Assembly: GCF_000495795.1 (NCBI RefSeq)
Contig: NZ_AWGD01000011.1
Coordinates: 186,001 to 250,000 of the forward strand
Source of the DNA: Asticcacaulis sp. AC460
GTDB taxonomy: Bacteria; Pseudomonadota; Alphaproteobacteria; Caulobacterales; Caulobacteraceae
Length of the DNA: 64,000 bases
Direction of reading: 5' to 3'
In this document: piece by piece, positions 18,594 to 26,706 of the stretch
How positions within the stretch are numbered: the stretch's first letter is position 1
Layout: each line of letters begins with the position of its first letter
Made by a program: the position numbers and the translations under genes
The notes under the pieces: model-generated
Seen by the model: the letters and a program-made list of their open reading frames with translations, nothing else
What the model was told of the DNA's origin: nothing
Database searches by the model: none

Positions 18594-19765
18594 ACGCACT
18601 GTTCGCCTATGCCGGTGCCCATTGCCCGCCGCCGGCGCGCCAAGCCCTGGAGCAACAGCAACAACGTCTGTGGCGCAGGCTGCCGCTGTCGCGCGCGCCG
18701 GCGTTGAAGGGTTTCGCCGGCAAGCCCCTGGCCGAACTGCCGGTGATCACCACGGCGCAGTTTCGCGAGCGCTTCGCCGACTACACCACCCAAGGCCTGG
18801 ACGCCGTCCTCGCGAGCCAGGCCGCCATGGCCGCCGAAACGGGTGGCGCCAACCCGCTGCCGCGCGGCTTGAGCGCCGGGTTTTCGACCGGCACCGGCGG
18901 CGGCACGCGCGGCCTGTTTGTCGCCTCGCCGGAGGAGCGCAGCCTCTATGGCGGGATGCTGGCCGGCAAGCTGTTCGGGCCCTTTGAACTGGCCGGATTG
19001 AAACGGATCGCGGTGTGCCTGCGCGCGCCCAACCGGCTGTACGACAAACGCCGGGTGCGTTTCTTCGGCCTGGGCGATCCCGATCGCGATACCGCCATCG
19101 AAGCCTATGACCCGCAGGTGCTGATCGCCCCGCCGCAGGTGCTGCTGGACCTGGCGCAGTCCGGCCGTCCCCTCCCCGCTCTTAAACGGCTGTTCTACGG
19201 CGCCGAAACCCTCAACGCCGCCGAACGCGATTTCGTCGCCACGCGGCTGGGTCGCCGGCCCGATCCGATCTACCAAGCGACCGAAGGCTTTCTGGGGGCG
19301 CCGTGCCGGCTTGGGACCCTGCATCTCAACGAAGACTGCCTGATCATCGAGCGCGCGCCTCTGGGCGGCGATCGTTTCCAGCCCATCGTCACCGACCTGC
19401 TGCGCACAAGCCAACTGGTGGTGCGGCTGAGGCTCGACGACATCCTGCGCCCCGCCGTCTGCACCTGCGGCTCGCCCCTGGCGGCCGTCCAACCGGTCGA
19501 GGGCCGGGTCCAGGATATCTGGCGCTGGGGCGAACAGGTGGTCTTCCCCGGCGAGGTTGAAGCCGCCGTATCGCCGCACCTGCCGCCGGGGCATCGCTGG
19601 ATCGCCACGGGGCATCCGGACGGCATCGCCTATGCCTGCGAAGAGGCACGGGACGCCCCAGCTCTGGTCCAGGCTTTGGCCGTCTTCGGCCAGCCCCTGT
19701 CGCGGGAACCCTATGACCGCGGCCTGGACTTTCCCAAACGCCGGCATGTGCGATGGCGGCCATGA
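18587..19765 (+). CDS. Adenylate-forming enzyme of the PaaK / F390-synthetase-related type
   Basis: 392 residues from GTG 18587, overlapping the KAS III stop. It shows the phosphate-binding loop GFSTGTGGGTRGLFV, the strand LIAPPQVLLDLA, the A5-like region YQATEGFLG, and a CTCGSP cysteine pair seen in PaaK-type ligases. It is shorter than full acyl-CoA ligases (about 430 or more), and the C-terminal lid domain is reduced. Such F390-synthetase-related proteins activate a carboxylic acid as an acyl-AMP. In this operon it could load a carboxylate for the KAS III enzyme or the acyltransferase. The substrate cannot be read from the sequence. Confidence 0.75.
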   Translation: MLNALFAYAGAHCPPPARQALEQQQQRLWRRLPLSRAPALKGFAGKPLAELPVITTAQFRERFADYTTQGLDAVLASQAAMAAETGGANPLPRGLSAGFSTGTGGGTRGLFVASPEERSLYGGMLAGKLFGPFELAGLKRIAVCLRAPNRLYDKRRVRFFGLGDPDRDTAIEAYDPQVLIAPPQVLLDLAQSGRPLPALKRLFYGAETLNAAERDFVATRLGRRPDPIYQATEGFLGAPCRLGTLHLNEDCLIIERAPLGGDRFQPIVTDLLRTSQLVVRLRLDDILRPAVCTCGSPLAAVQPVEGRVQDIWRWGEQVVFPGEVEAAVSPHLPPGHRWIATGHPDGIAYACEEARDAPALVQALAVFGQPLSREPYDRGLDFPKRRHVRWRP

Positions 19766-20859
19766 AGATCCTGCTGACCGGCACCCGAGCCCCCGTTACC
19801 CGCGACCTGGCCGCCGCCTTCGCGGCGCGCGGCCATGAGGTTCACGGCGCCGACAGCCTGGCCGCCGCCTCGACCACCCGCACCTTAAACAGCTTCACGC
19901 TCCATGCCCCGCCGGCGCAGCGGTTCGACGCCTTCGCCCGTGACGCGCAGGCCCTCGTCGATCGGTTACAACCTGACCTGATCCTGCCGCTGTGCGAGGA
20001 CATCTTCTACTGGACCAAGGCGTCACAAGGCTGGCCGCTGTTCGCGCCGGACCTGAAGGCGCTGATCCAGCTCCATTCCAAGTTCGAATTCGTCGTCCTG
20101 GCCGATTGTCTCGGCCTGCCCGTGCCGCAAACCCGGCGCCTGAGTCCCGGCGAAGATGCCGAACCGGGCGACTGGGTCTACAAACCGGAATATTCGCGCT
20201 TCGGCCGGCGCCTGGTGATCCAGCCGCGACAGGCGCAAGCCCTGGCGCGCGATCCGAAAAATCCGTGGCTGCGCCAGGCCTGGATTCCGGGCGAAGACGT
20301 CTGCTTCCACGCCATCGCCCGTGACGGCGCCTTGCGCGCCTTCGCCGCCTACCGCTCGTCGTGGCGCACCCGAGGCGGGGCCAGCTATTATTTCGACCCG
20401 CTCGAACCCGAGCTGGCGCAACGGCTCGAGGCCATGGCCGCCCGCCTGGCCGCGGCGTTGAACCTCACCGGCCAATTCGCCTGCGACCTGCGCCACGATC
20501 CGGACGGCCGCCTGTGGCTGATCGAGTGCAACCCGCGCGCCACCTCCGGCCTGCACCTGCTGGCGCATGATCCGGGCGCCTTGAGCGACGCCTTTACCGG
20601 TGGCGGTGACAGCATCCTGCGGTCCGACGGGCGGGCGACCTGTATCGGCCCGGCCATGTGGCTGTACGGCCTGCGTCCCGGCCGTTACCGGCCATGGCGG
20701 ACGGACCTGCGCCGGGCGCGCAATGTCTTCGCGGGCGTTACCTGTGCCGCCGTGCTGGATACGATGGGTTTTTCGCTGCGCGCCGCCCTGGCCGGCCGCA
20801 ACCTGCAGGACTTCCTGACCGCCGACATGGAATGCAACCGGGACCTGACATGCACCTGA
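19762..20859 (+). CDS. ATP-grasp domain protein
   Basis: 365 residues if the ATG at 19762, which overlaps the previous stop as ATGA, is the start; ATG 19753 is an alternative. The N-terminus MKILLTGTRAPVTRDLAAAF is a Rossmann-like pre-ATP-grasp domain. The later WVYKPEYSRFG (ATP lysine), QAWIPGEDVCFHAI and DGRLWLIECNPRATSG (metal-binding Glu and Asn) are hallmarks of the carbamoyl-phosphate-synthase-like ATP-grasp fold. These enzymes join a carboxylate to an amine or other nucleophile through an acyl phosphate. It is the third gene of the operon and overlaps both neighbours, so tight translational coupling is likely. Product unknown. Confidence 0.8.
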   Translation: MKILLTGTRAPVTRDLAAAFAARGHEVHGADSLAAASTTRTLNSFTLHAPPAQRFDAFARDAQALVDRLQPDLILPLCEDIFYWTKASQGWPLFAPDLKALIQLHSKFEFVVLADCLGLPVPQTRRLSPGEDAEPGDWVYKPEYSRFGRRLVIQPRQAQALARDPKNPWLRQAWIPGEDVCFHAIARDGALRAFAAYRSSWRTRGGASYYFDPLEPELAQRLEAMAARLAAALNLTGQFACDLRHDPDGRLWLIECNPRATSGLHLLAHDPGALSDAFTGGGDSILRSDGRATCIGPAMWLYGLRPGRYRPWRTDLRRARNVFAGVTCAAVLDTMGFSLRAALAGRNLQDFLTADMECNRDLTCT

Positions 20860-21845
20860 ACAATGCCCGGGTGCGGATGGACACCGTCGATCTTGCCGGC
20901 CGGCCGCTCGATGTGGTGGTGCCGCAGACACCCAATGGCTGCTGGCAGACCTCGCTCAGCGTCCTGCTGGGGCCGGTGGCGCGCGAGGAGGCCCGCCGGG
21001 CCTTGTCCGGACCGGAGCTGTGGGCCGTGCTGGCGCTCAGCCATGCCACCGAAGCCTTTGGCCGGCTATTGCGGATCGACCGGGCCGTCTATCCCGGCCA
21101 CCAGTTGCTCAGCACCAATCTCTATGACGGCCGGCTGGACCAGATCATCGCCGCGGTCCCCGATCTGGCGCGGGCCTATCCCGACCGCGCCATCATCCTG
21201 CGTTCGCTGACGCAGCGGCCGCAGACCGGTGTGGCGTGGCCGATACGGGTGGTGTGGATCATCGACGACATGCCGGACATCTGGGCGAAACGCCGCGATA
21301 GCCGCCGCGATATGCGCAAGCTGGCCGAGTCGAACCTGACGGCCCGCTGTTTCGGTCCGCAGATCGACGATGTGCGGCTCGATCGCTGTCTGGCGCTGTA
21401 TCGCCGGCTTTATATCGAGACCTATTCGGCCTTCAATCCCGACTATACGGCGGCCGGCCTGCGTGACCTGCTGGCGCGTGGGATCATCGAGATCTGGACG
21501 CTGGAGTCGGATGATGGTGACATCGCCGCCTTCTGCGCCGCCCGGGACGACGGCGAAACCCTGACCATACCCCTGGTGGGCTACGATCGCAGCCGCCCCC
21601 AGGACGACGGCCTTTACCGGGCCATCATGGCGCATATGGCCCAACAGGCCATGGAACGCCGTCTGAAACGCAACCTGTCGGCCGGCGCGCCGCACTTCAA
21701 GCGCCACAGAGGAGCCTCGCCGTGGATGGAATATCTGGTGATCTTCGACAGCCACCTGCCGGTCTGGCGGCGGATGGCCTATCGCCTGATCGGGGCGATG
21801 CTGAGCCGGTTCGAGGCCCGGCTGATGGCGGCCGCGGTCACCTGA
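20850..21845 (+). CDS. GNAT-like N-acyltransferase family protein
   Basis: 331 residues from ATG 20850, overlapping the ATP-grasp stop by 10 bp. The open frame extends upstream, but that part runs inside the previous gene. The second half (residues 170-310) has the FemAB / GNAT pattern: RRDMRKLAESNLTARCF, a helix pair, EIWTLESDDGDIAAFCAARD and LVGYDRSRPQDDGLYRAIMA. The first half is not recognised. It could transfer the acyl group made by the KAS III and ligase proteins onto an amine. The assignment is by pattern only; no acyl-CoA signature is perfect. Confidence 0.55.
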   Translation: MHLNNARVRMDTVDLAGRPLDVVVPQTPNGCWQTSLSVLLGPVAREEARRALSGPELWAVLALSHATEAFGRLLRIDRAVYPGHQLLSTNLYDGRLDQIIAAVPDLARAYPDRAIILRSLTQRPQTGVAWPIRVVWIIDDMPDIWAKRRDSRRDMRKLAESNLTARCFGPQIDDVRLDRCLALYRRLYIETYSAFNPDYTAAGLRDLLARGIIEIWTLESDDGDIAAFCAARDDGETLTIPLVGYDRSRPQDDGLYRAIMAHMAQQAMERRLKRNLSAGAPHFKRHRGASPWMEYLVIFDSHLPVWRRMAYRLIGAMLSRFEARLMAAAVT

Positions 21846-22843
21846 ACCTTCCTGCGGGCATCGACGAAGCCTGGCTGCCGGTCGCCCTGAGCCATGAGGT
21901 CGGCGCCAAACCGCATGGCGTCAAGGTCGCCGGCGTGCCCGTGGTGCTGTGGCGCGGGCGTGAGGGTCTGAAAGCCTTTCTCGACCGCTGTCCGCACCGC
22001 AACTATCCGCTGTCGGCCGGGCGGGTCGAGGACGGCCAGCTGGTCTGCGCCTATCACGGCTGGGCCTTTACCGGCGACGGCGGCTGCGCACATGTGCCCG
22101 GATGTGCGGCCGGCGACCTGTCGCGGCTGAAGGCCGAAACCGTCGGCGTCGCCGAATGGCAGGGCATGATCTTCGTCAGCCTGAAACCGCAGGTTCCTTT
22201 CACGGACGGATTGCCGCCCATTCCGGACGGTCCGGATTACGACCATTTCTGGTGGGCCATGAAGCCCCAGCGCGCCCGGGTGTTCGACGCGCTCGACAAT
22301 GTGCTGGACCCGTTCCACACCAACTTCATCCATGACGGCCTGATCCGGGTCAGCCACCGCCGCCAGACGGTCGAACAGACGATCGAGACCTTCGAAAACG
22401 GCTTCGAGGCGACCTATATCCAGAATACGGACTATGGCTGGATGTCGCGGGCGCTGGAGGGCAAACGGGCCCGCAGCCGCGGCCGCTATTTTCCGCCGGT
22501 GGCCTTCCAGGGCCGGTGGGAGGGACCGGAAAAACTCAACCTGTGCACCACCATCTGGTTCGTCCCCCAGGACGCGCACACCATCCGCCCGATGGCGCGG
22601 TTCACGACCTTGAAATCCCGCGGACCGGCGTGGCTTAAGGAAGCGGCCATCCGACTGTTCCTGTTCCGAGTGATCGACCAGGACGCGGATGCCTTGACGA
22701 AGCTGCATGACAATATCGCGGCGTTCGGCGGGCCGAAGTTCCGTGCCGGCCCGGGCGACCGGCTCGGCGACAAGCTGATGCGCCTGTATACCGGTGGCAA
22801 GCTGGTCCCCGAGGTCCTGGGACCGTTTCACATGGAGCTTTAG
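21722..22843 (+). CDS. Rieske-type non-heme iron oxygenase, alpha subunit (PaO/VanA type)
   Basis: The Rieske cluster motif is complete: CPHRNYPLS then CAYHGW (C-x-H-x17-C-x2-H). The mononuclear iron site is DNVLDPFHTNFIH (Asp, His, His). The family oxidises aromatic rings, N- or O-methyl groups or alkyl carbons, using electrons from a separate reductase, which is not in this operon. The start is unclear. There is no in-frame ATG, GTG or TTG between GTG 21722, which overlaps the previous gene by 124 bp, and the conserved region. CTG 21842 would give a natural overlap and about 334 residues. It ends the five-gene operon and meets the receiver gene tail to tail with a 4-bp overlap. Confidence 0.85.
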   Translation: MDGISGDLRQPPAGLAADGLSPDRGDAEPVRGPADGGRGHLNLPAGIDEAWLPVALSHEVGAKPHGVKVAGVPVVLWRGREGLKAFLDRCPHRNYPLSAGRVEDGQLVCAYHGWAFTGDGGCAHVPGCAAGDLSRLKAETVGVAEWQGMIFVSLKPQVPFTDGLPPIPDGPDYDHFWWAMKPQRARVFDALDNVLDPFHTNFIHDGLIRVSHRRQTVEQTIETFENGFEATYIQNTDYGWMSRALEGKRARSRGRYFPPVAFQGRWEGPEKLNLCTTIWFVPQDAHTIRPMARFTTLKSRGPAWLKEAAIRLFLFRVIDQDADALTKLHDNIAAFGGPKFRAGPGDRLGDKLMRLYTGGKLVPEVLGPFHMEL

Positions 22844-23301
22844 TGATACTCCGCCTCGTCGGCGGGCAGTTGCATCAACTGGAACCAGTAGTCTTCGATC
22901 TTGGCGACGATGCCGTCATAGGCGTCGATCGTCACCGGCTTGGTGATGTAGCCATTGGCGTGACGGTTGTAGCTGCCCACCACGTCGGCACGGGCGCTGG
23001 AACTGGACAGCACGATAATCGGGATACAGCGCAAAGCCGGGTCGGACTTGACCTCCGACAAAAAGTCATGACCACCGATACCCGGCAGGTTCAGATCCAA
23101 AAGGATGATGTCCGGACGGTCGGCGTCATCGAAACCGTCCTCACGGCGCAGGATGCTCAGGCCCTTTTCACCCGTCTCGGCAACGACGATATGGCGCACC
23201 CGCTGCGCCCGTTTGAACGCCCGGCAGGTCAGCATGGCGTCGCCGCGATTGTCCTCCACCAGCAGCACCCGCGCGCTGCGTTCGATCTCCATACCCGTCA
23301 T
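22840..23301 (-). CDS. Single-domain response regulator (Rcp1-like receiver)
   Basis: 153 residues from ATG 23301 (MTGMEIERSARV) with GGAGGG eight bases before it; an upstream extension of the frame lacks these signals. It is one receiver domain: VLLVEDNRGDAML (acid pair), IILLDLNLPGIGG (phosphorylated Asp), IIVLSSSSA (Ser/Thr switch) and NGYITKPV (Lys). The EDNRGDAML start and longer loop are typical of receivers paired with phytochrome-like or HWE kinases. There is no output domain and no kinase gene nearby, so the partner is encoded elsewhere. Confidence 0.9.
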   Translation of the reverse strand: MTGMEIERSARVLLVEDNRGDAMLTCRAFKRAQRVRHIVVAETGEKGLSILRREDGFDDADRPDIILLDLNLPGIGGHDFLSEVKSDPALRCIPIIVLSSSSARADVVGSYNRHANGYITKPVTIDAYDGIVAKIEDYWFQLMQLPADEAEYH

Positions 23302-23422
23302 CACCGCTTCCCTCCGTGCCTTCAGGGATACCGGCCGCGCCTTCTGGCGGGTCCGGAGGCTGGGATTGTCCGCCAATCCCCCGCAACTGGCAAGCGATTG
23401 GGCTGTCACTTTCGAGTGTAAA

Positions 23423-24088
23423 CTACTCACCGTTCCAGTAGCTGGTGATGGTCTTTTGCTCGAAGCGAACCTCGCTGAACACCGTCGTCAGGTGCTCGCC
23501 CAAAGGTGACTGGCCGAACATGCCGATCGACAAGGGTTTGGCCGGATCGACGCTGAAATCGCGCACGATTTCCCAGCTCTTGCCGTCACGCGAAGCGTAG
23601 AAGAAGACCGAGGTCTTGACCCGGACCATCTTCATCCATATCTCGTCGACGCTGCCTTCGGTGCGGAAATGGTAGCTGTTGTCACCGACCGGAGTCGAGA
23701 AGTTGGACGACACGGCATTGCTGTTGTCCGGAAGGCGTTCGAACAGCATTTTCGCCCAATAGCCTTCGCCGTTCCACACCACCAGGCCGGGGCCGTCATA
23801 GGCGGCCTTCAGCTGGCTTTTGGCCTTGAAGGCGAAGATGAAATCGCCGGCAGGCGGGGTAAAGGTCAGGCGCGGCGCAGACGATACCGCAGGCTCGCCG
23901 GCCGGGTTGTACAGGTCCGTCCCCTTGGGCGCCGTCAGGGTCACGCCGTCATCGGACATGGCCACCTCGCCGGCTTGCGACAGGGTCAGTTCGAACGGCA
24001 GTCCCTTCTGCCAGATGCGGATATCCTGGGCCACGGCATGGCTACAGACCAAACTGAGACCAATCACCAATGTTACGATAAAACGCAT
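23423..24088 (-). CDS. Secreted DUF1349-like (concanavalin-fold) protein
   Basis: 221 residues with a clear signal peptide (MRFIVTLVIGLSLVCSHAVA, cleavage after HAVAQ). The mature part follows the DUF1349 pattern: LTFTPPAGDFIFAFKAK, GLVVWNGEGYWAKMLFER, SVDEIWMKMVRVKTSVFFYA then SRDGKSWEIVRDF. This is a beta-sandwich related to laminin-G/concanavalin folds, often carbohydrate-binding or associated with glycan use. It is probably periplasmic. No neighbour gives a direct hint about its ligand. Confidence 0.75.
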   Translation of the reverse strand: MRFIVTLVIGLSLVCSHAVAQDIRIWQKGLPFELTLSQAGEVAMSDDGVTLTAPKGTDLYNPAGEPAVSSAPRLTFTPPAGDFIFAFKAKSQLKAAYDGPGLVVWNGEGYWAKMLFERLPDNSNAVSSNFSTPVGDNSYHFRTEGSVDEIWMKMVRVKTSVFFYASRDGKSWEIVRDFSVDPAKPLSIGMFGQSPLGEHLTTVFSEVRFEQKTITSYWNGE

Positions 24089-24150
24089 AATATCCCCCCG
24101 ATTATCTGGTTATGGTTTGGTCTTATTGCGTGTATCGCTACGTGTCAAGT

Positions 24151-24492
24151 TCACTTCGGATGGCAGGTGACGCCGGACAGCGCATAGGCCTGTTGCGTGT
24201 CACGGCGGACGGCCAGGCATTCACCGTCCTCGATGACGATGTCGAAGCGGATCGGCTGGGCGGTGGAGTGGGTTTCGTAAGGCCCCAGCGGCGGCGGCAG
24301 AACCGTGACGGTCGCGCCGTTGCTGGCGCCCAGTTCGATGCGGGCCTTGCCGACGGCCTGGGCCAGGGCGGAAGCAACGGCGGTCTTGGTGGCCGGGTCG
24401 TCCAGATTAACGGTTGCCGGCGCGCGAACAGCCGCGGTCGACTGGCAGGCGGCCAATGCCAAGGGGAGGACCAAGAAATAGCGCAGAAACAT
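24151..24492 (-). CDS. Small lipoprotein, function unknown
   Basis: 113 residues from ATG 24492 (MFLRYFLVLPLALAACQST) with GGAG upstream. LALAAC is a good lipobox. The body has two conserved-looking parts, VNLDDPATKTAVASALAQAV and FDIVIEDGECLAVRRDTQQAYALSG, and one Cys pair. I do not recognise the family. It follows the S41 protease gene on the same strand, with an inverted-repeat element in between (24512-24653). It may be read from the same transcript at a lower level. Confidence 0.65.
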   Translation of the reverse strand: MFLRYFLVLPLALAACQSTAAVRAPATVNLDDPATKTAVASALAQAVGKARIELGASNGATVTVLPPPLGPYETHSTAQPIRFDIVIEDGECLAVRRDTQQAYALSGVTCHPK

Positions 24493-24511
24493 GGGATAGC
24501 TCCGGACAGGA

Positions 24512-24653
24512 CTCCCTCTCCCCGCCTGCGGGGAGAGGGTGGGGGTGAGGGGCATGCTTTACCGTCAGGTGCAAAGCCGTCCTCTGAAGGCCCCTCACCC
24601 GATCGCCTTCGTTTCACTCGGCTCTCGTCCTCTCCCCGCAGGCGGGAGAGGGA
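24512..24653. repeat. Inverted-repeat element, copy 2 of the dispersed GC-rich family
   Basis: CCTCTCCCCGCCTGCGGGGA on the left (24514-24533) forms its own hairpin. The adjoining GTGAGGGGC is mirrored by GCCCCTCACC at 24590-24599, and a second Pribnow-like CCTCTCCCCGCAGGCGGGAG hairpin follows. The element fills the gap between the protease stop and the lipoprotein start. Confidence 0.65.
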
Positions 24654-24669
24654 ATTTTCTGCGCTCCCC

Positions 24670-26313
24670 TTACCGCGGCAGGGTCATGTCGCGGTTACGC
24701 TCCATGATCCACCGCTCCGGTTTCTCAACCGCGATCGAAGGGATCTTCGACGTGCTCACCGACGCCGAGGACGACCGCACCGCCGATGACACCAACGCCG
24801 GACAGGTCGCGCTCGACCGGTACCCCAGGGCCGCGCTCAGCAGGCCTTCGCCGGCATCGCCCAGCTCATGGCCGTAGTCGTCATTGACCTTGCAGCCCGG
24901 GAGGCGGACGCCGAACGAACCGCTGGCATTGTTAGGCACGAAGCCGTCCGCATAGTCGCCGAAGCCCAGGTGGTTCACCCCCTGGAACTGAATGGAGTAA
25001 TAGGTCTCGCCGCAGTTATCCTCGGGGTAAAAGCCGTACGGCTTGCCGCAGGTGCCGGCGCCGATCAGCACCACCTCGACCCCCGCGCCACGCAGGCCGT
25101 TGACCACCGCCTCGCTGGCCGAACAGGTGTTGTCGGTCGACAGCACATAGACCCGCGGCAGGTTCAGGCTGGGCAAGGGCGTACCGTCGGCGACGCTGAA
25201 ACCCAGGCCAGTGCGGTAGAAGGGCACGGGCTCGTTGACCTCGCCCGTCACCGGGTTACGGTTGCCGGCCGCCGCATTGAAGCGCAGGGATTCGAACGTC
25301 TTGCCCGCCGTACGCGTATCGCCGGCCACCATGTAGCTGACCTGCGACGCCACCGCCAACAGCCCGCCGCCGTTATAACGCAGGTCCAGAACCAGGTCCG
25401 AAACGCCTTCGGTCTGCATCTGCTGCATGGCCGTGACAATCTCGGTTTCGCTGGAATAGGGGCTGAAGGTGTTGAACAGGATATAACCGACCTTCTGGCC
25501 GCCGCTGTTGAGGATACGCGTGCGATTGACCGCCTTGGTGACCAGGTTCTGCGACGTCACCATTACCGTGCGGCTGGTCGATGATCCCGGATCCTGGACG
25601 GTCAGGGTGGTGGTGGTGCCGGAACTGGACGGCCACAGACCGTTGTTCAGCGTATCGACCTCGGCCTGGGTGCTGCCGCCATTGACCAGGTCGATACCGT
25701 TCACCGTGAGGATGCGCGTACCGCGGATGAGCTTCTTCTGGCCGCCCGACAACTCCTCGGCCGGCGAACCCGGCTCGGTGAAGGCCACGCGGACGTCGCG
25801 CGGCACGGTCGCCGAGATGACGACAAATTCTGCGCCGTAGCTGGCGCTGGCCGTCGAGTTGCGCCGCGCCAGGTAGTCCGCCGTCGACTCGCTGAAATGG
25901 AAGTCGTCCTTGGCCTTGCCCGACGTCGTGGTGGCAAAGGTCTTCAGGCTGTCGAAATACTGCAGCCGTGTGCCGCCCAGGGCCGGATTGGTGTCGGCGA
26001 CCTCGGTGTTCCACAGATAGGTTTCATGGGTCCACGACCGCAGCCAGTTCTTTTCGTCGGTGGCCGTGCCCGCCCGATCGGGGAAGGCATTGCCTTCAAT
26101 GTCGATGCCGGTGCGCACGGCGGCGCACTTGTTCTTGAAGCTGCTGGCCAGTTGGAAGACGCCGGCCACCCAGCCGCCCGAGGGCGGCGTCACCGTGCCG
26201 CCACCGCCGCCTCCGCCGCCGCTGTTGAAGCTGCTGCCGCCACCCCCACCGCCTCCGCAGCCCAGGAGAGACGCCGAAGCGGCAGCCACCAGCAATAGTC
26301 TCACAAGGTTCAC
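24670..26313 (-). CDS. S41 family C-terminal processing peptidase, lipoprotein
   Basis: I choose GTG 26313 as start (GGGGGA upstream, then the signal peptide VNLVRLLLVAAASASLLGC); earlier frames have no ribosome site. 547 residues. A Gly/Ser-rich linker follows the lipidated Cys. A PDZ-like region (GTRILTVNGIDLVNGG) comes before the protease domain. The catalytic Ser is in TDNTCSASEAVVNGL and the Lys in GAGTCGKPYGF, the Ser-Lys pair of tail-specific proteases; DLRYNGGG is also typical. Outer-membrane-anchored, periplasm-facing protease; substrate unknown. It is divergent from the TonB receptor gene at 26707. Confidence 0.85.
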   Translation of the reverse strand: MNLVRLLLVAAASASLLGCGGGGGGGSSFNSGGGGGGGGTVTPPSGGWVAGVFQLASSFKNKCAAVRTGIDIEGNAFPDRAGTATDEKNWLRSWTHETYLWNTEVADTNPALGGTRLQYFDSLKTFATTTSGKAKDDFHFSESTADYLARRNSTASASYGAEFVVISATVPRDVRVAFTEPGSPAEELSGGQKKLIRGTRILTVNGIDLVNGGSTQAEVDTLNNGLWPSSSGTTTTLTVQDPGSSTSRTVMVTSQNLVTKAVNRTRILNSGGQKVGYILFNTFSPYSSETEIVTAMQQMQTEGVSDLVLDLRYNGGGLLAVASQVSYMVAGDTRTAGKTFESLRFNAAAGNRNPVTGEVNEPVPFYRTGLGFSVADGTPLPSLNLPRVYVLSTDNTCSASEAVVNGLRGAGVEVVLIGAGTCGKPYGFYPEDNCGETYYSIQFQGVNHLGFGDYADGFVPNNASGSFGVRLPGCKVNDDYGHELGDAGEGLLSAALGYRSSATCPALVSSAVRSSSASVSTSKIPSIAVEKPERWIMERNRDMTLPR

Positions 26314-26574
26314 GACATATCCCCCAAGGTTCACATGGCGATCATGACTCCGATACGCTGCCTGTGCAAGAGCGGCCGGATTGGGGGCAAGGTCACCACA
26401 CAAAAGTGAATCCGGCGTGTCCTTCGCCGCATGGGTCCGGCACGACCATTCCGCAATCGATATCCGTCCATAACGCCGATCTTGTTGCGAATCTGTCACA
26501 GCGCACAACCGTCATTTTCAAGGATTTCAATGCCTTGTGCGGAGATGACATCGTATTAATTCAAATTGTTTTAA

Positions 26575-26588
26575 TGATACCGCTACCA
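26575..26588. promoter_or_regulatory. LacI-type operator candidate upstream of the TonB receptor gene
   Basis: TGATACCGCTACCA is a near-palindrome (TGGTAxCGxTACCA type) of the kind bound by LacI-family sugar regulators in Caulobacter relatives. It lies 119 bp before the receptor start, in the 393-bp gap (26314-26706) that must hold divergent promoters. No LacI-type gene is in the window. Confidence 0.45.
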
Positions 26589-26706
26589 ATGCCTTCGTCG
26601 AATTGACATCGTTGTCAGTCCCGCCGCATTTAAAGGCGCGGACATGCCCGGCCTCGCCTTGAGGCTGCGCGTGCCGCCAAATAATTCCTAATGGGAAGGA
26701 TACCAC

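Noticed and set aside
20658..20849. Extension of the GNAT-like gene upstream of ATG 20850
   Set aside because: It lies entirely within the ATP-grasp gene in another frame; ATG 20850 gives a normal short overlap.
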